15,137 nucleotides of DNA from an uncultured Caulobacter sp. (lineage in GTDB: Bacteria > Pseudomonadota > Alphaproteobacteria > Caulobacterales > Caulobacteraceae). This document shows, one piece after another, positions 8,197 to 14,257 of this stretch; position 1 is the stretch's first letter; each line of letters opens with the position of its first letter. The stretch lies in contig CALKHU010000231.1 in the NCBI GenBank assembly GCA_937991555.1, positions 1 through 15,137 of the forward strand, read 5' to 3'. A program made the position numbers and the translations under genes. The notes beneath the pieces are model-generated. The model did not search any database. It had not been told where the DNA came from and saw only the letters and a program-made list of their open reading frames with translations.

Positions 8197-8986
8197 AGTC
8201 GCCGGGCTCCGCGTTGGACCCCTCGACCATGCCGTGAGTCTCGACCAGGGCGCCCATGTCCTTGATGAAGTCCATGCTGCCGCACAGCATGACCCGGTCC
8301 TCCGCCGGATTGAACCGGTCGCCCGGCAGGCCGAGGTCGCGGAACAGCTGCCCGGAGGCGATCAGGTCGGTGAACCGGCCCTGGCGCTCGAACGGCTCGC
8401 GGGTCACGGTCGGATAATAGTGCAGCTGGGCCTTCGCCTCGTCGCCGACCAACGGGTCGTCGAAGATGCCGCCGGTGAAGAAGTCGCGGTAGGCGAGCTC
8501 GGCCACCTCGCGCACGCCGTGGCAGACATAGACCTGCTCGAACCGGCTGTAGGCCTCCGGATCGCGGGCGACCGAGAGCCAGGGGGCGAGGCCGGTGCCG
8601 GTGCCGAACAGGAACAGCCGCCTGCCGCCCTTCAGGGCGTCCAGGACCAGGGTGCCCGTCGGCTTCTTGCCCATCAGGACGGTGTCGCCGGGCTGGATCT
8701 TCTGCAGCCGGCTGGTCAGCGGGCCGTCCTGCACCTTGATCGAGAAGAACTCGAGCTCCTCGGCCCACGACGGCGATCCGATCGAATAGGCGCGCAGCAC
8801 CGGCTTGCCGCCGTCCTCTCCGGGCAGGCCGATCATCACGAACTCGCCCGAGCGGAAGCGGAAGCTCTCCGGACGGGTGATGCCGAAGCTGAACAGGCGG
8901 TCCGTCCAGTGCTTCACCCACAGCACCTTCTCCTCGAAGAAGGCGCTCGCCTTCACCGGCGCGGCCTGGACCTCGGCAGTCGTCAT
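8168..8986 (-). CDS. fpr: Ferredoxin--NADP(+) reductase
   Basis: A 272-residue FAD enzyme that transfers electrons between NADPH and ferredoxin or flavodoxin in the cytoplasm, often linked to oxidative stress and Fe-S supply. The FAD-binding domain contains RAYSIGSP (65-72). The NADP-binding domain contains GTGTGLAP (128-135), YVCHGVRE and CGSMDFIKDM. The C-terminus YVLERAFVG resembles bacterial Fpr enzymes that end near an aromatic and a short tail. The ATG at 8986 gives the normal length. A TTG at 9061 in the same frame would add 25 unfamiliar residues and coincides with a TTGACA promoter-like hexamer, so it is rejected. GAGG lies about 13 bases upstream of the chosen ATG. Its 3' end overlaps moeA, suggesting an fpr-moeA operon. 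Confidence 0.95.
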   Translation of the reverse strand: MTTAEVQAAPVKASAFFEEKVLWVKHWTDRLFSFGITRPESFRFRSGEFVMIGLPGEDGGKPVLRAYSIGSPSWAEELEFFSIKVQDGPLTSRLQKIQPGDTVLMGKKPTGTLVLDALKGGRRLFLFGTGTGLAPWLSVARDPEAYSRFEQVYVCHGVREVAELAYRDFFTGGIFDDPLVGDEAKAQLHYYPTVTREPFERQGRFTDLIASGQLFRDLGLPGDRFNPAEDRVMLCGSMDFIKDMGALVETHGMVEGSNAEPGDYVLERAFVG

Positions 8987-9032
8987 GGCGTTGAAAACCC
9001 TCGCGACCCGCAGAGGGGCCGATGCTGGCTCC

Positions 9033-9061
9033 TCATGTGATGCGGCGCAGCATGATGTCAA
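9033..9061 (-). promoter_or_regulatory. Candidate fpr promoter
   Basis: On the minus strand a perfect TTGACA (9061-9056) is followed after 17 bases by ACATGA (9038-9033), a poor -10 element. A start about 35-40 bases before the fpr ATG would follow. Between the hexamers is the near-palindrome ATGCTGCGCCGCAT (12 of 14 positions symmetric), which could bind a regulator. The -35 match is strong and the -10 match is weak. Confidence 0.35.
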
Positions 9062-9193
9062 CGCGAGGAAGACTCGGGGAGCGGATAGGGATGCTGCGGG
9101 AAGGGGGGCGCAAAGAGGTTCGTCCGTATTCGACCCAAGTCGGACCTGCGCAGACCCACGCGCGACGGGGGAGCAGCTGACCAGGCGCCAGGT

Positions 9194-9778
9194 TCAAAGG
9201 GGCTCCTCTTTCAGGAGCAGCCCGGTGGTGAGGTCTCTTGCTTCTTTGGCTGCCTCGGGCGTCAGCACTGCAGGCCCAGCCGGAAGGTCGCCTCCTGCCC
9301 GCCTCCCATGCTGTTCGATGTCTTCAATCAGCATCTTCATCTCGGCGATCTCCTTGACCTGATCGCGGGTGATGCGATCGGCCAGATAACGCACGCGCGG
9401 GTCTCGAATGTCGGCCTTCCGGGCGTTGTTTATGGCGATGGAATGGTGCGGGATCATCGCCTGCATGAAGGCGATATCGTCGACCAGCGCTTGGCTGCGG
9501 TTGACGCTCAGCAGAACGATCCCACCGATCAACGCTCCGGCCAACACAGCCGCCTTCGCCGCAGTAGGCCGGTACATCTTCCACATGAATGCAAGCATGA
9601 CCGCCGTCATGACGCACCCCATCACCAGCGCCGAGATGAGGCGAGTCAGACTGAACAGGGCATGCTCGGCGCTGTAGACGAGCTGGTACATCAGCAAATA
9701 CATGATAGCGCCGGAGACGGCGATCATCGCCGCGAAGCGGCCCCAGCCCATCCCCTTGGCCTGCTTGTCGTGTTCCAC
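9194..9778 (-). CDS. DUF305-domain small membrane protein
   Basis: A 194-residue protein of unknown function. Three hydrophobic segments (about 14-34, 44-67, 74-92) precede a DUF305 domain (about 98-155) with the conserved VDDIAFMQAMIPHHSIAI, where His111-His112 are the family's likely metal-binding residues, then IRDPRVRYLADRI and an EIAEMKMLI helix. The pattern MGWGRFAAMI, three membrane segments, then the HH motif is typical of the proteobacterial membrane form, often found near metal or copper resistance genes; none is visible here. The start is taken as GTG 9778 because GAGGAA lies 7 bases upstream. ATG 9751 is the next choice, and upstream in-frame starts give unfamiliar sequence. A charged tail of about 35 residues follows the domain. 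Confidence 0.88.
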   Translation of the reverse strand: MEHDKQAKGMGWGRFAAMIAVSGAIMYLLMYQLVYSAEHALFSLTRLISALVMGCVMTAVMLAFMWKMYRPTAAKAAVLAGALIGGIVLLSVNRSQALVDDIAFMQAMIPHHSIAINNARKADIRDPRVRYLADRITRDQVKEIAEMKMLIEDIEQHGRRAGGDLPAGPAVLTPEAAKEARDLTTGLLLKEEPL

Positions 9779-10244
9779 GGCCTGATTCCTCGCTGCCAAT
9801 CGAAACACGCAGGCGGCGGCTCGGTTCAAATCGTCCGCTTCCCATCCTTGGCTGGCCTCAGCCCCCTTCCTCCCGCTCATCTTCGCTTTCGCGAGGATGC
9901 GTGGGGTGTTCGGGGAAGGGGAATGCGGGACACCCGAGACATATAGTCTGAAGACAAAGCAGGACATTCGAGGACAATCGGCCCCTTCCAGCCGCGCCGG
10001 TCCCCACCGGTTTATCCCCCTGCCGCGTCATGGCCGCACAATGGCGCATGTTTTCGGTCCAGCATCTCCCGGAACCACCGCAGACAAGGCCTTGCGGGCG
10101 CGCTGAGCAACGCGCGGGCGCTCGCGTCGTGGCAGGTCTCGCCCGCGCGCGGCATTTCTGTCCCCGCATCGGCGTTGCCGGAGGCCGCGTCCAGCGCGCT
10201 ACGCGAGACTTTCGGGACGGCCGGGGTCCGCCATCGGCAAGCCG
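9779..10244. other. 466-bp stretch with no convincing gene
   Basis: Open frames here on both strands have Arg/Pro-rich, family-less translations and no ribosome binding sites. The stretch should carry the promoter of the DUF305 gene. On the minus strand ACTATATG (9947-9940) resembles a Caulobacter-type -10, but no good -35 sits upstream. The inverted repeat CCGGT-CCCC-ACCGG occurs at 9997-10010. Nothing else can be supported. Confidence 0.5.
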
Positions 10245-10400
10245 CTACTGCTCCCCGCTGCCCGGGTCCGTCTCCGTCTTCGGGGTCTGGACGGAGTCCT
10301 CCGAGCCCTTGGGTTCGGTCGCCGGGCGGGGCGGTTCGCCGTCGCCGGCCGGGCGGAGGTTCTCGTTCTCGGTCTCGCGATTGTGGGGACGCTCGGTCAT
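10245..10400 (-). CDS. Small hydrophilic protein of unknown function (51 aa)
   Basis: The protein starts MTERPHNRETENENLRPAGD and is rich in Pro, Glu, Thr, Gly and Asn, with no hydrophobic segment or cysteine, so it is predicted to be disordered. I do not recognise a family. The main support is the ATG at 10400, preceded by a perfect AAGGAG (10413-10408) with a 7-base spacer. An EcfG/sigma-T-like promoter lies just upstream (10448-10424). The frame could extend further 5' to 10532, but that stretch is Arg/Pro-rich and has no ribosome binding site. It is divergent from the tRNA-Trp/secE transcript. It is probably a real small gene, possibly stress-related. Confidence 0.6.
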   Translation of the reverse strand: MTERPHNRETENENLRPAGDGEPPRPATEPKGSEDSVQTPKTETDPGSGEQ

Positions 10401-10423
10401 GTCAGGGCTCCTTCGCGGCAGGA

Positions 10424-10448
10424 AACGTCGCGACGAAGGCTTCGATCC
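10424..10448 (-). promoter_or_regulatory. EcfG-like (general stress sigma) promoter candidate for the 51-aa ORF
   Basis: On the minus strand GGATC (10448-10444), a 16-base spacer and CGTT (10427-10424) match the alphaproteobacterial general stress consensus GGAAC-N16/17-CGTT at all but one base. The predicted start would be about 15 bases before the ATG, immediately ahead of AAGGAG. The 10-bp palindrome CGTCGCGACG (10426-10435) overlaps the -10. Chance matches of this quality are expected several times in 15 kb. Confidence 0.4.
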
Positions 10449-10461
10449 GGCGTCCGGTTGC

Positions 10462-10490
10462 TTGCCCGCCGCCGCGGTCCCTGCTAAACG
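10462..10490 (+). promoter_or_regulatory. Candidate promoter of tRNA-Trp-secE-nusG
   Basis: TTGCCC (10462-10467), a 17-base spacer, then TAAACG (10485-10490). Read as a Caulobacter sigma-73 site (TTGACGS, N10-14, GCTANAWC) it gives TTGCCCG, N14, GCTAAACG. It is about 100 bases upstream of the tRNA. The same layout occurs before rplK and rplJ. Confidence 0.45.
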
Positions 10491-10588
10491 GCGCGCTTCC
10501 GGTGAATGGACAGACTGACCGGCGGCCCTCACCGCCTACGGTTCGCTGTCCGGAAGCCGGAGGGCTTTCGCCCGAAGGGTGGATGTCT

Positions 10589-10664
10589 AGGAGTGTAGCT
10601 CAGCTGGTAGAGCATCGGTCTCCAAAACCGAGGGCCGGGGGTTCGAGTCCCTCCACTCCTGCCA
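10589..10664 (+). tRNA. tRNA-Trp (anticodon CCA)
   Basis: The full cloverleaf can be folded: acceptor AGGAGTG (10589-10595) with CACTCCT (10654-10660), discriminator G, and encoded CCA (10662-10664). The D stem is GCTC/GAGC, the anticodon stem TCGGT/ACCGA has loop CTCCAAA with anticodon CCA at 10622-10624, and the T arm carries GGTTCGAGTCC. tRNA-Trp immediately before secE-nusG is a common arrangement, and the two are probably co-transcribed. Confidence 0.98.
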
Positions 10665-10731
10665 CCTTGTCACTATATCCGGAGCGCGATGGTCGCGCTT
10701 CGGCCAGTCGAAAGAGCTTCAGACCCGTCCG

Positions 10732-11034
10732 ATGGCCAAGAAAACGGGCAACCTCGCCGCGATGAAACAGCGCGCCGCCAAGACCGCGGCCGTGGCCGCC
10801 GGCGGCGGCGCCGTCGCCGAGGCGGAGCCGAAGAAGCCGTTCAACATCGTCGCCTTCGCCCGGGAGGTCCGCGCCGAGGGGCGGAAGATCACCTGGACGA
10901 GCCGCAAGGAAACCTGGATCACCTCCGTGATGGTCTTCATCATGGTCGTGATCGCGGCGATCTTCTTCTTCCTGGTCGACACGACGTTCTCGTTCATCGT
11001 GTCCCAGATCCTGAAGCTCGCGAACGCCGGATAA
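10732..11034 (+). CDS. secE: Preprotein translocase subunit SecE
   Basis: A 100-residue subunit of the SecYEG channel that clamps SecY in the inner membrane. An Ala/Lys-rich N-terminal tail (about 1-35) precedes the conserved amphipathic helix FAREVRAEGRKITWTSRKET and a single C-terminal membrane segment (about 62-90). The SecE signature is clear although the usual TWPSR reads TWTSR. It lies 67 bases after tRNA-Trp and 3 bases before nusG, as in many bacteria. The ribosome binding site is poor (AAAGAG, about 20 bases upstream). Confidence 0.96.
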   Translation: MAKKTGNLAAMKQRAAKTAAVAAGGGAVAEAEPKKPFNIVAFAREVRAEGRKITWTSRKETWITSVMVFIMVVIAAIFFFLVDTTFSFIVSQILKLANAG

Positions 11035-11037
11035 CCC

Positions 11038-11604
11038 ATGACCGCCGAAGCCGAAGCGCGCCCGTCGAACCCGCGCCACAAGTGGTACATCGTCCACGCC
11101 TACTCGAATTTCGAGAAGAAGGTCGCCGACCACATCCGCGACCAGGCCAAGGCCCAGGGCCTGGATGAATTCTTCTCCGAGATCCTGGTCCCGACGGAGA
11201 CGGTCACCGAGGTCCGCCGCGGCCGCAAGGTCGACGCCGAGCGCAAGTTCCTGCCGGGCTACGTGCTGGTGAAGATGGACCTCAGCGACGAGGCCTACCA
11301 CCTGGTCAAGAACACCCCGAAGGTGACCGGCTTCCTCGGCTCGGGCAGCAAGCCCATGCCGATCTCCGAGAAGGAGGCCGCGCGCATGATCGGCGTGGTG
11401 GAAGAGAGCGTCGAGCGTCCGAAGTCGACCATCCGCTTCGAGATCGGCGAGCAGGTGCGCGTCACCGACGGTCCGTTCGCCAGCTTCAACGGCGCCGTCG
11501 AGCAGGTCGACGAGGCCCGCGAGCGCCTGCACGTGGCCGTCTCGATCTTCGGCCGCGCGACCCCGGTCGAGCTGGAATACAGCCAGGTCGAGAAGGTCTC
11601 GTAA
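11038..11604 (+). CDS. nusG: Transcription termination/antitermination factor NusG
   Basis: A 188-residue factor that binds RNA polymerase, suppresses pausing, and links to Rho and the ribosome. The NGN domain (about 15-125) contains KWYIVHAYSNFEKKVADHI and the conserved PGYVLVKMDL. The KOW domain (about 135-185) contains GEQVRVTDGPFASFNGAVE. Length is normal. It starts 3 bases after the secE stop, so the two are translated from one transcript. The following 141 bases carry a separate promoter and leader for rplK. Confidence 0.98.
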   Translation: MTAEAEARPSNPRHKWYIVHAYSNFEKKVADHIRDQAKAQGLDEFFSEILVPTETVTEVRRGRKVDAERKFLPGYVLVKMDLSDEAYHLVKNTPKVTGFLGSGSKPMPISEKEAARMIGVVEESVERPKSTIRFEIGEQVRVTDGPFASFNGAVEQVDEARERLHVAVSIFGRATPVELEYSQVEKVS

Positions 11605-11614
11605 GGGACAAGAG

Positions 11615-11643
11615 TTGTTCGCGGCCCGGGCTTCTGCTACAGG
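11615..11643 (+). promoter_or_regulatory. Candidate rplK promoter
   Basis: TTGTTC (11615-11620), a 17-base spacer and TACAGG (11638-11643). In the Caulobacter sigma-73 scheme this is TTGTTCG, N14, GCTACAGG. It begins 11 bases after the nusG stop. A start near 11650 would place the hairpin at 11677-11703 in the leader. Confidence 0.45.
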
Positions 11644-11676
11644 CCGCGCCTTCGTCCGGTCCGCCGGGCGTCAAAT

Positions 11677-11703
11677 CCGTGGGAGGGGCTGCCCGCACCA
11701 CGG
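11677..11703 (+). promoter_or_regulatory. Probable L1-binding leader hairpin before rplK-rplA
   Basis: CCGTGG (11677-11682) pairs with CCACGG (11698-11703) around an internal region starting GAGGGGC. The 5' strand CCGTGGGAGG with a 3' ACCACGG resembles, from memory, the L1 operator seen in rplK leaders, where L1 mimics its 23S rRNA contact to repress its own operon. A second hairpin, GGCGCT-TTGGCT-AGCGCC (11711-11728), follows just before the rplK ribosome binding site and may take part. The stem is directly visible; the L1 role is inference. Confidence 0.55.
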
Positions 11704-11745
11704 CCGCATAGGCGCTTTGGCTAGCGCCGCTTAACGGAGACAGAG

Positions 11746-12177
11746 ATGGCCAAGAAGATCTTGGGCTACATCAAGCTGCAGGTGCCCGCGGGCTCCGCCA
11801 CCCCCTCGCCGCCGATCGGTCCGGCGCTGGGTCAGCGCGGCGTCAACATCATGGGCTTCTGCAAGGAGTTCAACGCCCGCACCGAGAAGGAAACGAAGGG
11901 CACGCCCCTGCCGACCGTGATCACGGTCTACCAGGACAAGTCCTTTACCTTCGTCACCAAGACCCCGCCGGCCACGCACTTCATCAAGCAGGCGCTGAAC
12001 CTGAAGTCGGGTTCGAACAAGCCGGGCCGCGAGTCGGCCGGCCAGATCACGCGCGCCCAGCTCGTCGAGATCGCCGAGAAGAAGATGAAGGACCTCAACG
12101 CCAACGACGTTGACGCCGCCGCCCGCATCATCGAGGGCTCCGCCCGCTCGATGGGCCTGAAGATCGTGGAGGCCTAG
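11746..12177 (+). CDS. rplK: 50S ribosomal protein L11
   Basis: A 143-residue protein of the GTPase-associated centre of the 50S subunit, binding 23S rRNA. It contains IKLQVPAGSATPSPPIGPALGQ, the conserved N-terminal proline-rich segment, and a C-terminal RNA-binding domain with NLKSGSNKPGRESAGQITRAQL. Length is usual. The ATG is preceded by GGAGA (11736-11740). It lies 4 bases before rplA, and the pair is the classic L11-L1 unit, probably repressed by L1 through the upstream leader. Confidence 0.98.
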   Translation: MAKKILGYIKLQVPAGSATPSPPIGPALGQRGVNIMGFCKEFNARTEKETKGTPLPTVITVYQDKSFTFVTKTPPATHFIKQALNLKSGSNKPGRESAGQITRAQLVEIAEKKMKDLNANDVDAAARIIEGSARSMGLKIVEA

Positions 12178-12181
12178 GACC

Positions 12182-12871
12182 ATGGCCAAGCAACCCAAGC
12201 GCATGCAGGCGTGGACCGGCGATCGCGACGCGATCCACTCGGTCGAGGATGCCGTCAAGCTGGTCAAGGCCAACGCCAAGGCCAAGTTCGACGAAACCAT
12301 CGAGCTCGCCGTCAACCTGGGCGTCGACCCGCGTCACGCCGACCAGCAGGTCCGCGGCGTGGTCTCGCTGCCGTCGGGCACCGGCCGTGACGTCCGCGTC
12401 GCCGTCATCGCCAAGGACGCCAAGGCCGAGGAAGCCAAGGCCGCCGGCGCGGAAGTCGTCGGCGCCGAAGACCTGGTCGAGCGCATCCAGGGCGGTTTCA
12501 TGGACTTCGACCGCGTCATCGCCACCCCGGACATGATGGCCCTCGTCGGCCGTCTCGGTAAGGTGCTCGGCCCGCGCGGCCTGATGCCGAACCCGCGCGT
12601 CGGCACGGTCACCCCGAACGTGGGCCAGGCCGTGAAGGACGCCAAGGGCGGCGCCATCGAGTTCCGCGTCGAGAAGGCGGGCATCGTCCACGCCGGCGTC
12701 GGCAAGGCCTCGTTCACCGAGGAGCAGCTGCTGGCCAACGTCCGCGCGCTCGTCGACGCGCTGAACAAGGCCAAGCCGTCGGGCGCAAAGGGCACCTACG
12801 TGAAGCGCATCGCCATCTCCTCGACGATGGGCCCGGGCTTCAAGATCGACACCGGCTCGCTGTCGGCCTGA
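12182..12871 (+). CDS. rplA: 50S ribosomal protein L1
   Basis: A 229-residue protein that forms the L1 stalk of the 50S subunit, moves deacylated tRNA from the E site, and represses its own operon. It contains ETIELAVNLGVDPRHADQQV, the family signature near GRLGKVLGPRGLMPNPRVGTV, and the C-terminal MGPGFKID. Length is normal. The ribosome binding site GGAGG lies inside the end of rplK. A strong terminator follows, so the rplK-rplA transcript is closed off from rplJ, unlike the continuous arrangement in many bacteria. Confidence 0.98.
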   Translation: MAKQPKRMQAWTGDRDAIHSVEDAVKLVKANAKAKFDETIELAVNLGVDPRHADQQVRGVVSLPSGTGRDVRVAVIAKDAKAEEAKAAGAEVVGAEDLVERIQGGFMDFDRVIATPDMMALVGRLGKVLGPRGLMPNPRVGTVTPNVGQAVKDAKGGAIEFRVEKAGIVHAGVGKASFTEEQLLANVRALVDALNKAKPSGAKGTYVKRIAISSTMGPGFKIDTGSLSA

Positions 12872-12896
12872 CCGGTCTGAAAACCTGAACCAGCAG

Positions 12897-12924
12897 ACGG
12901 GCGGGTCCGGAAGGGCCCGCCCGT
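12897..12924. terminator. Intrinsic terminator after rplA, probably bidirectional
   Basis: ACGGGCGGG (12897-12905) pairs with CCCGCCCGT (12916-12924), a 9-bp GC-rich stem, followed by TTTCGCGTTT. It sits between the rplA stop and the stop of the convergent minus-strand gene at 12933, so it may serve both. The T-run is short. Confidence 0.7.
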
Positions 12925-12932
12925 TTCGCGTT

Positions 12933-13205
12933 TCAGCAGGGCAGGGCCGCCAGGTCGCCGCTGACGCGCAGTTCGCAGGCCTTGAACACGGCGCTGGGCG
13001 CCACGGCCTTCCAGTAGACGGCGTCCTCGGTGCGGCCGAGGCCGAAGCGTTCGATGCAGCGCTTGCGGCGTGCGGCGGCGACCTCGAGCAGGTGGGCGTG
13101 GCGGCCGCGCGGCGTCTGGCGCGGCGCCGGCGCGAACGCCCGCAGCCGGCGCGCGTCGGCGCGGGTCCATGGGCGGAACTCGGTGGGAACGGGGGCCAGA
13201 AGCAT
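12933..13205 (-). CDS. Small SANT/Myb-like protein of unknown function
   Basis: A basic protein of about 90 residues. The pattern FRPWTRADARRLRAFA followed later by FGLGRTEDAVYWKA recalls short alphaproteobacterial helix-turn-helix proteins with a SANT/Myb-like fold (W-T-x-x-D-x-x-x-L ... L-G-R-T-x-x-A-V). This suggests DNA binding, though the middle is unusually Arg/His-rich and the fit is partial. ATG 13205 is chosen because GAAGG lies about 12 bases upstream; ATG 13223 (MKAIPAM...) has no ribosome binding site, and GTG 13286 coincides with the predicted transcription start. A promoter-like motif (GGAAC-N16-CATT) lies upstream at 13316-13292. The gene is convergent with rplA. Whether it is a real gene is not certain. 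Confidence 0.5.
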   Translation of the reverse strand: MLLAPVPTEFRPWTRADARRLRAFAPAPRQTPRGRHAHLLEVAAARRKRCIERFGLGRTEDAVYWKAVAPSAVFKACELRVSGDLAALPC

Positions 13206-13289
13206 GGCCGGTATCGCCTTCATCCGGAGGAGGGCGTTGAGCCTTCGGCGCGCCCGTCCGGGATCTGATCGTCTTCCGCGATCCACTCT

Positions 13290-13316
13290 GAAATGGGTCG
13301 TCCTGTGGATAGTTCC
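13290..13316 (-). promoter_or_regulatory. EcfG-like promoter candidate for the SANT-like gene
   Basis: On the minus strand a perfect GGAAC (13316-13312) is followed after 16 bases by CATTTC (13295-13290), one base from the general stress -10 CGTT. A start near 13284 gives a leader of about 60-80 bases. The spacing fits; a chance match cannot be excluded. Confidence 0.35.
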
Positions 13317-13349
13317 AGAGAGTCCGTGAAAATTCCGGCGGTTATATGG

Positions 13350-13889
13350 TTACGGCGTGGCGGGAGGCTGGCGCACGGCCCGCAGCAGTCCGAGGTCGTA
13401 GCCGAGGGCGGCGATGCGCCGGCGGTGGGCCTCCAGCGTGGCGGCGTCCGGCGACGGATCGCGGCTGAGAAGCCAGAGATAGCGGCCCGACGGCTCGCCG
13501 ACGATGGCCCAGCTGTAGTCGTCCGCCCGGTCCAGCACCCAGTAGTCGGCGAAGAACGGTCCGAAGAAGGCGACCTTCAGCCTGGCGCCGTTCGAACCCT
13601 CGACCACCTTCGCGCGGCCTTCGGCGGAACGGGCCTCGCCGTCCGGCGCGCCCTCGCGGCAGGTGTTGAGGACGCGGATCATGCCGTCCGGGCGGAGGCT
13701 GTACTCGGCGGTGACGCCTTCGCAGCCGCGCTCGAAGCGGTTGTCGTAGCGGGCCAGCTCGTACCAGCGGCCGAGGTAGCGCTCCAGTTCGACGGGCTTT
13801 GCCGGCTGGGGCACGGCGGGATTGCCGACAGGGCCGCCGCAGGCCGCGACGAGGAGGGCGAGGGACAGGGCGGCGAGGGCGCGGACCAT
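13350..13889 (-). CDS. Lipocalin family lipoprotein (Blc-like)
   Basis: A 179-residue lipoprotein. The N-terminus MVRALAALSLALLVAACGG is a signal peptide with lipobox VAAC and lipidated Cys17. The bacterial lipocalin signature follows: YLGRWYELARYDNRFERGCEGV (Gly40-x-Trp42), then FFADYWVLDRADDYSWAIVGEPSGRYLWLLSRDP. Family members such as Blc sit in the envelope and bind fatty acids or lysophospholipids, often in stationary or stress conditions. Length matches the family. ATG 13889 is chosen because it starts the signal peptide and has GGAGA 8 bases upstream; an earlier in-frame start at 13922 would disrupt the signal. It is divergent from rplJ, whose promoter lies 60-90 bases upstream. Confidence 0.93.
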   Translation of the reverse strand: MVRALAALSLALLVAACGGPVGNPAVPQPAKPVELERYLGRWYELARYDNRFERGCEGVTAEYSLRPDGMIRVLNTCREGAPDGEARSAEGRAKVVEGSNGARLKVAFFGPFFADYWVLDRADDYSWAIVGEPSGRYLWLLSRDPSPDAATLEAHRRRIAALGYDLGLLRAVRQPPATP

Positions 13890-13951
13890 GCGGGAATCTC
13901 CGGTGACGGCTGGTCTACGCAAACGCCCGGGTGTGCGGATCAGCCCCGCGC

Positions 13952-13980
13952 TTGAGTTTCCCGCCGCCTTCCTCTATACG
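13952..13980 (+). promoter_or_regulatory. Promoter of the rplJ-rplL operon
   Basis: TTGAGT (13952-13957), an exact 17-base spacer and TATACG (13975-13980): the best sigma-70-type match in the window. It also fits the Caulobacter pattern (TCTATACG after N14). The predicted start near 13987 gives a leader of about 270 bases before rplJ. It lies between divergent lipocalin and rplJ genes. Confidence 0.6.
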
Positions 13981-14050
13981 CGCGCTCTTCCGCAGACGGG
14001 TTCGCCCGCCCGCGGATCCTGTCCGAGAGCTACGGGACGTCGGGGCCGCC

Positions 14051-14225
14051 GGCGTCTTCATCGAAGGGGGAGCCCTCCTTCGCCGTGGGGAGACGGGGAA
14101 CAGAAGACGCCGCCGATCCGGCCTTCAGGCTCCGGACGCGGCCGAAACTTTCCTTGGGACAGGTCTGCCGTCACCCGCTTCCGGGAGCGATCCCGCCTGC
14201 GGGCGACATGCTTTCGGCGTCCGGA
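14051..14225 (+). promoter_or_regulatory. Structured rplJ leader (probable L10 autoregulatory leader)
   Basis: Two long stems are visible in the untranslated leader. The first has GGCGTCTTC (14051-14059) pairing perfectly with GAAGACGCC (14103-14111), enclosing the hairpin GAAGGGGG/CCCTCCTTC (14063-14081). The second has TCCGGAC and GCCGAAA (14131-14137, 14141-14147, separated by a 3-base GCG bulge) pairing with TTTCGGC and GTCCGGA (14212-14225), 14 pairs in all, enclosing GC-rich hairpins such as CGCT/AGCG. L10(L12)4 represses its operon by binding such leaders in other bacteria; the identity here is inferred from position and structure. Confidence 0.55.
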
Positions 14226-14257
14226 TGGTCCGGGCGTCGCGAACTTTGGAGACCGCA

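Noticed and set aside
7144..8265. Plus-strand frame antisense to moeA
   Set aside because: Shadow frame; the minus strand carries every MoeA signature.
8987..9061. Longer Fpr start at TTG 9061
   Set aside because: The added 25 residues are unlike Fpr and the TTG is part of a TTGACA promoter-like hexamer.
9785..9830. GAACC...CGTGTTTCG as a stress-sigma promoter for the DUF305 gene
   Set aside because: The spacing between the two parts is not 16-17 bases in any register, so it does not fit the EcfG consensus.
9858..10169. 103-residue minus-strand frame upstream of the DUF305 gene
   Set aside because: No ribosome binding site, Arg/Cys-rich composition, no recognisable domain.
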